Below, piece after piece: positions 63,054 to 64,000 of a DNA stretch of 64,000 nucleotides. Under the pieces are notes generated by a model, which worked only from the letters and a program-made list of their open reading frames with translations, did not search any database and was not told where the DNA came from. Where the stretch lies: assembly GCA_903813345.2 (NCBI GenBank), contig CAIIXF020000003.1, positions 18,302,931-18,366,930 of the forward strand, given 5' to 3'. The position numbers and the translations under genes are program-made. Source of the DNA: Owenia fusiformis (lineage: Eukaryota; Annelida; Polychaeta; Sabellida; Oweniidae). Positions within the stretch are counted from its first letter, which is position 1, and each line of letters opens with the position of its first letter.

Positions 63054-64000
63054 TAGACTCCAGATGAAAATCTGGAGTCTATTGCTTTTGCCAGTTTTCT
63101 TATTATTATTATTCATTCTTTCTTTCTTTCTTTCTTTCCGAACACTTTTTCTCAGCAACTAGAAGAACTTACTTTAACCTACTTACATGGCTAACATAGC
63201 CCATCAACCTAGTTTCTGGGAAATTAGGTCAAATTTTTATCTAGGTCAAAGGTCAAGAACTAGGTCAAATTTAGGTCAATCAACATTCTGTCAATTATCT
63301 TCGTTGTTACTTGTGGTAACTGCTTCATCTTTTTTTCAACATGTAGCTTAGAAAAAAACAAATCGAGAGTGTGCCATCCGTTTTTTGATTACTTTTACTG
63401 ATTTTGAGATATGGCGTCCGGAAAGTAGGTCAAACTAAAAAGTTAACCAAATTTAACATATGAGCTATGAAATAAGTGTAAAATTTTCTCAGGAATCTGA
63501 ATCTGCAAATCAAATTTCGATCCGACTTCCGGTTCGGAAGTTATGGCATTTTGAAAACTCAAAAATCGCTAAATTTGGTGCCCATGTTAAGTCAATGGGA
63601 AAAAAAGATTTTTTTGAAGTGAAAAATACGGAATATAGACTAAGTTCAGCTTCACATAATCAAAGCCTTTAAAAGAAGGGGACCTCAAAAGCCATCTAGC
63701 TTCAAAATTTGGACACCAAAATGCCTAGGTCAAAATCTAGGTCAAATTCATAGGTTTTCCTTATTTTTCGATTCTGACACTACACTTTAATTATATTCTT
63801 CGAAATTGTGTATACATGTAGCCAAGAGTGTGCTAGTAGCGTTAGCCTTTTGCCGTCAGAAAGTATTTTGACCCACTTTTGAGATATGGTGTCCGAAATG
63901 TAGGTCAAAATAAAAAGTTCTCCAAATTTAATGTTTGAGTTATGAATTAAGAGTAGAATTTTCCGAGAAATCCGAATCTGCAAACCAAATTTCGATCCGA
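63054..64000 (+). mobile_element. Partial element running off the window end
   Basis: It starts with a 28-nt hairpin (63054-63081), the TTGCTTTTGCCAGTTTTC linker, a TTA run (63100-63113) and a TTTC run (63116-63138). The head has DR1 at 63243-63255 and an extra TAGGTCAAT. The first module is anchored near 63724, where CTAGGTCAAAATCTAGG occurs. The sequence stops inside the block containing ACCAAATTTCGATCCGA. The 3' end lies beyond the window. Confidence 0.8.
63116..63138 (+). repeat. (TTTC)n microsatellite
   Basis: About six TTTC units follow the TTA run of the last element. Other copies have only a short CTTTC stretch here, so this is a local expansion. Confidence 0.85.

Noticed and set aside
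1-64000. Purely artificial assembly
   Set aside because: Cannot be excluded for copy numbers, but differing array lengths, diverged spacers and nested structure look biological. Raw long reads would decide.
16877-64000. Total spacer length in the window equals 22 x 714
   Set aside because: The sum 15708 depends on the arbitrary window end, so it is a coincidence.

Overview
The window looks like a gene-free, repeat-only stretch of a eukaryotic genome. I found no supportable protein gene, tRNA, rRNA or CRISPR array. About 48.3 kb (75%) is four head-to-tail arrays of one 714-bp satellite monomer, all in the same orientation, and every copy I compared was identical. The other 15.7 kb is AT-rich DNA from a family of repeated, apparently non-autonomous mobile elements. 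The species cannot be named from this sequence. A satellite plus Helitron-like architecture points to a eukaryote, perhaps an invertebrate animal, but that is inference.

Layout: array 1, 1-16876 (a 454-bp partial monomer cut by the window edge, then 23 whole monomers); spacer 1, 16877-18652; array 2, 18653-34360 (exactly 22 monomers); spacer 2, 34361-39629; array 3, 39630-41771 (exactly 3 monomers); spacer 3, 41772-47040, which reads as a copy of spacer 2 shifted by 7411 bp; array 4, 47041-60606 (exactly 19 monomers); spacer 4, 60607 to the window end. All array edges fall at the same phase, between CCTATTAT and AATTTTTG. Removing any internal spacer restores a perfect monomer-monomer junction without target duplication or loss.

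The spacer elements share one design. A 5' hairpin with arms TAGACTCCAGAT(T) follows a TTATTAT target. Then come a short TTA microsatellite, a conserved head rich in AGGTCA motifs, two or three internal modules of about 475 or 608 bp, and often a 12-bp CTACYTACTCAG minisatellite. The 3' tail is AATCTGGAGTCT, a 9-10 bp hairpin, 5-7 nt and CTAG. A 3' hairpin followed by CTAG, no target-site duplication, a subterminal inverted repeat and AT-rich targets resemble rolling-circle (Helitron/Helentron/HINE-type) elements. The canonical 5' TC is not seen and no Rep/helicase is encoded here.

The main observation is that the 714-bp monomer itself looks like a diverged, CpG-rich, 3'-truncated member of the same family. 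It has its own unrelated 5' hairpin at the equivalent position, the same head motifs in the same order, and no CTAG tail. A likely history is: one family member was amplified into a satellite; relatives then inserted into the TATTAT at monomer junctions; unequal exchange or segmental duplication copied spacer 2 with three monomers. The elements also insert into each other, giving nested copies and a stack of four 5' ends at 60607-60786.
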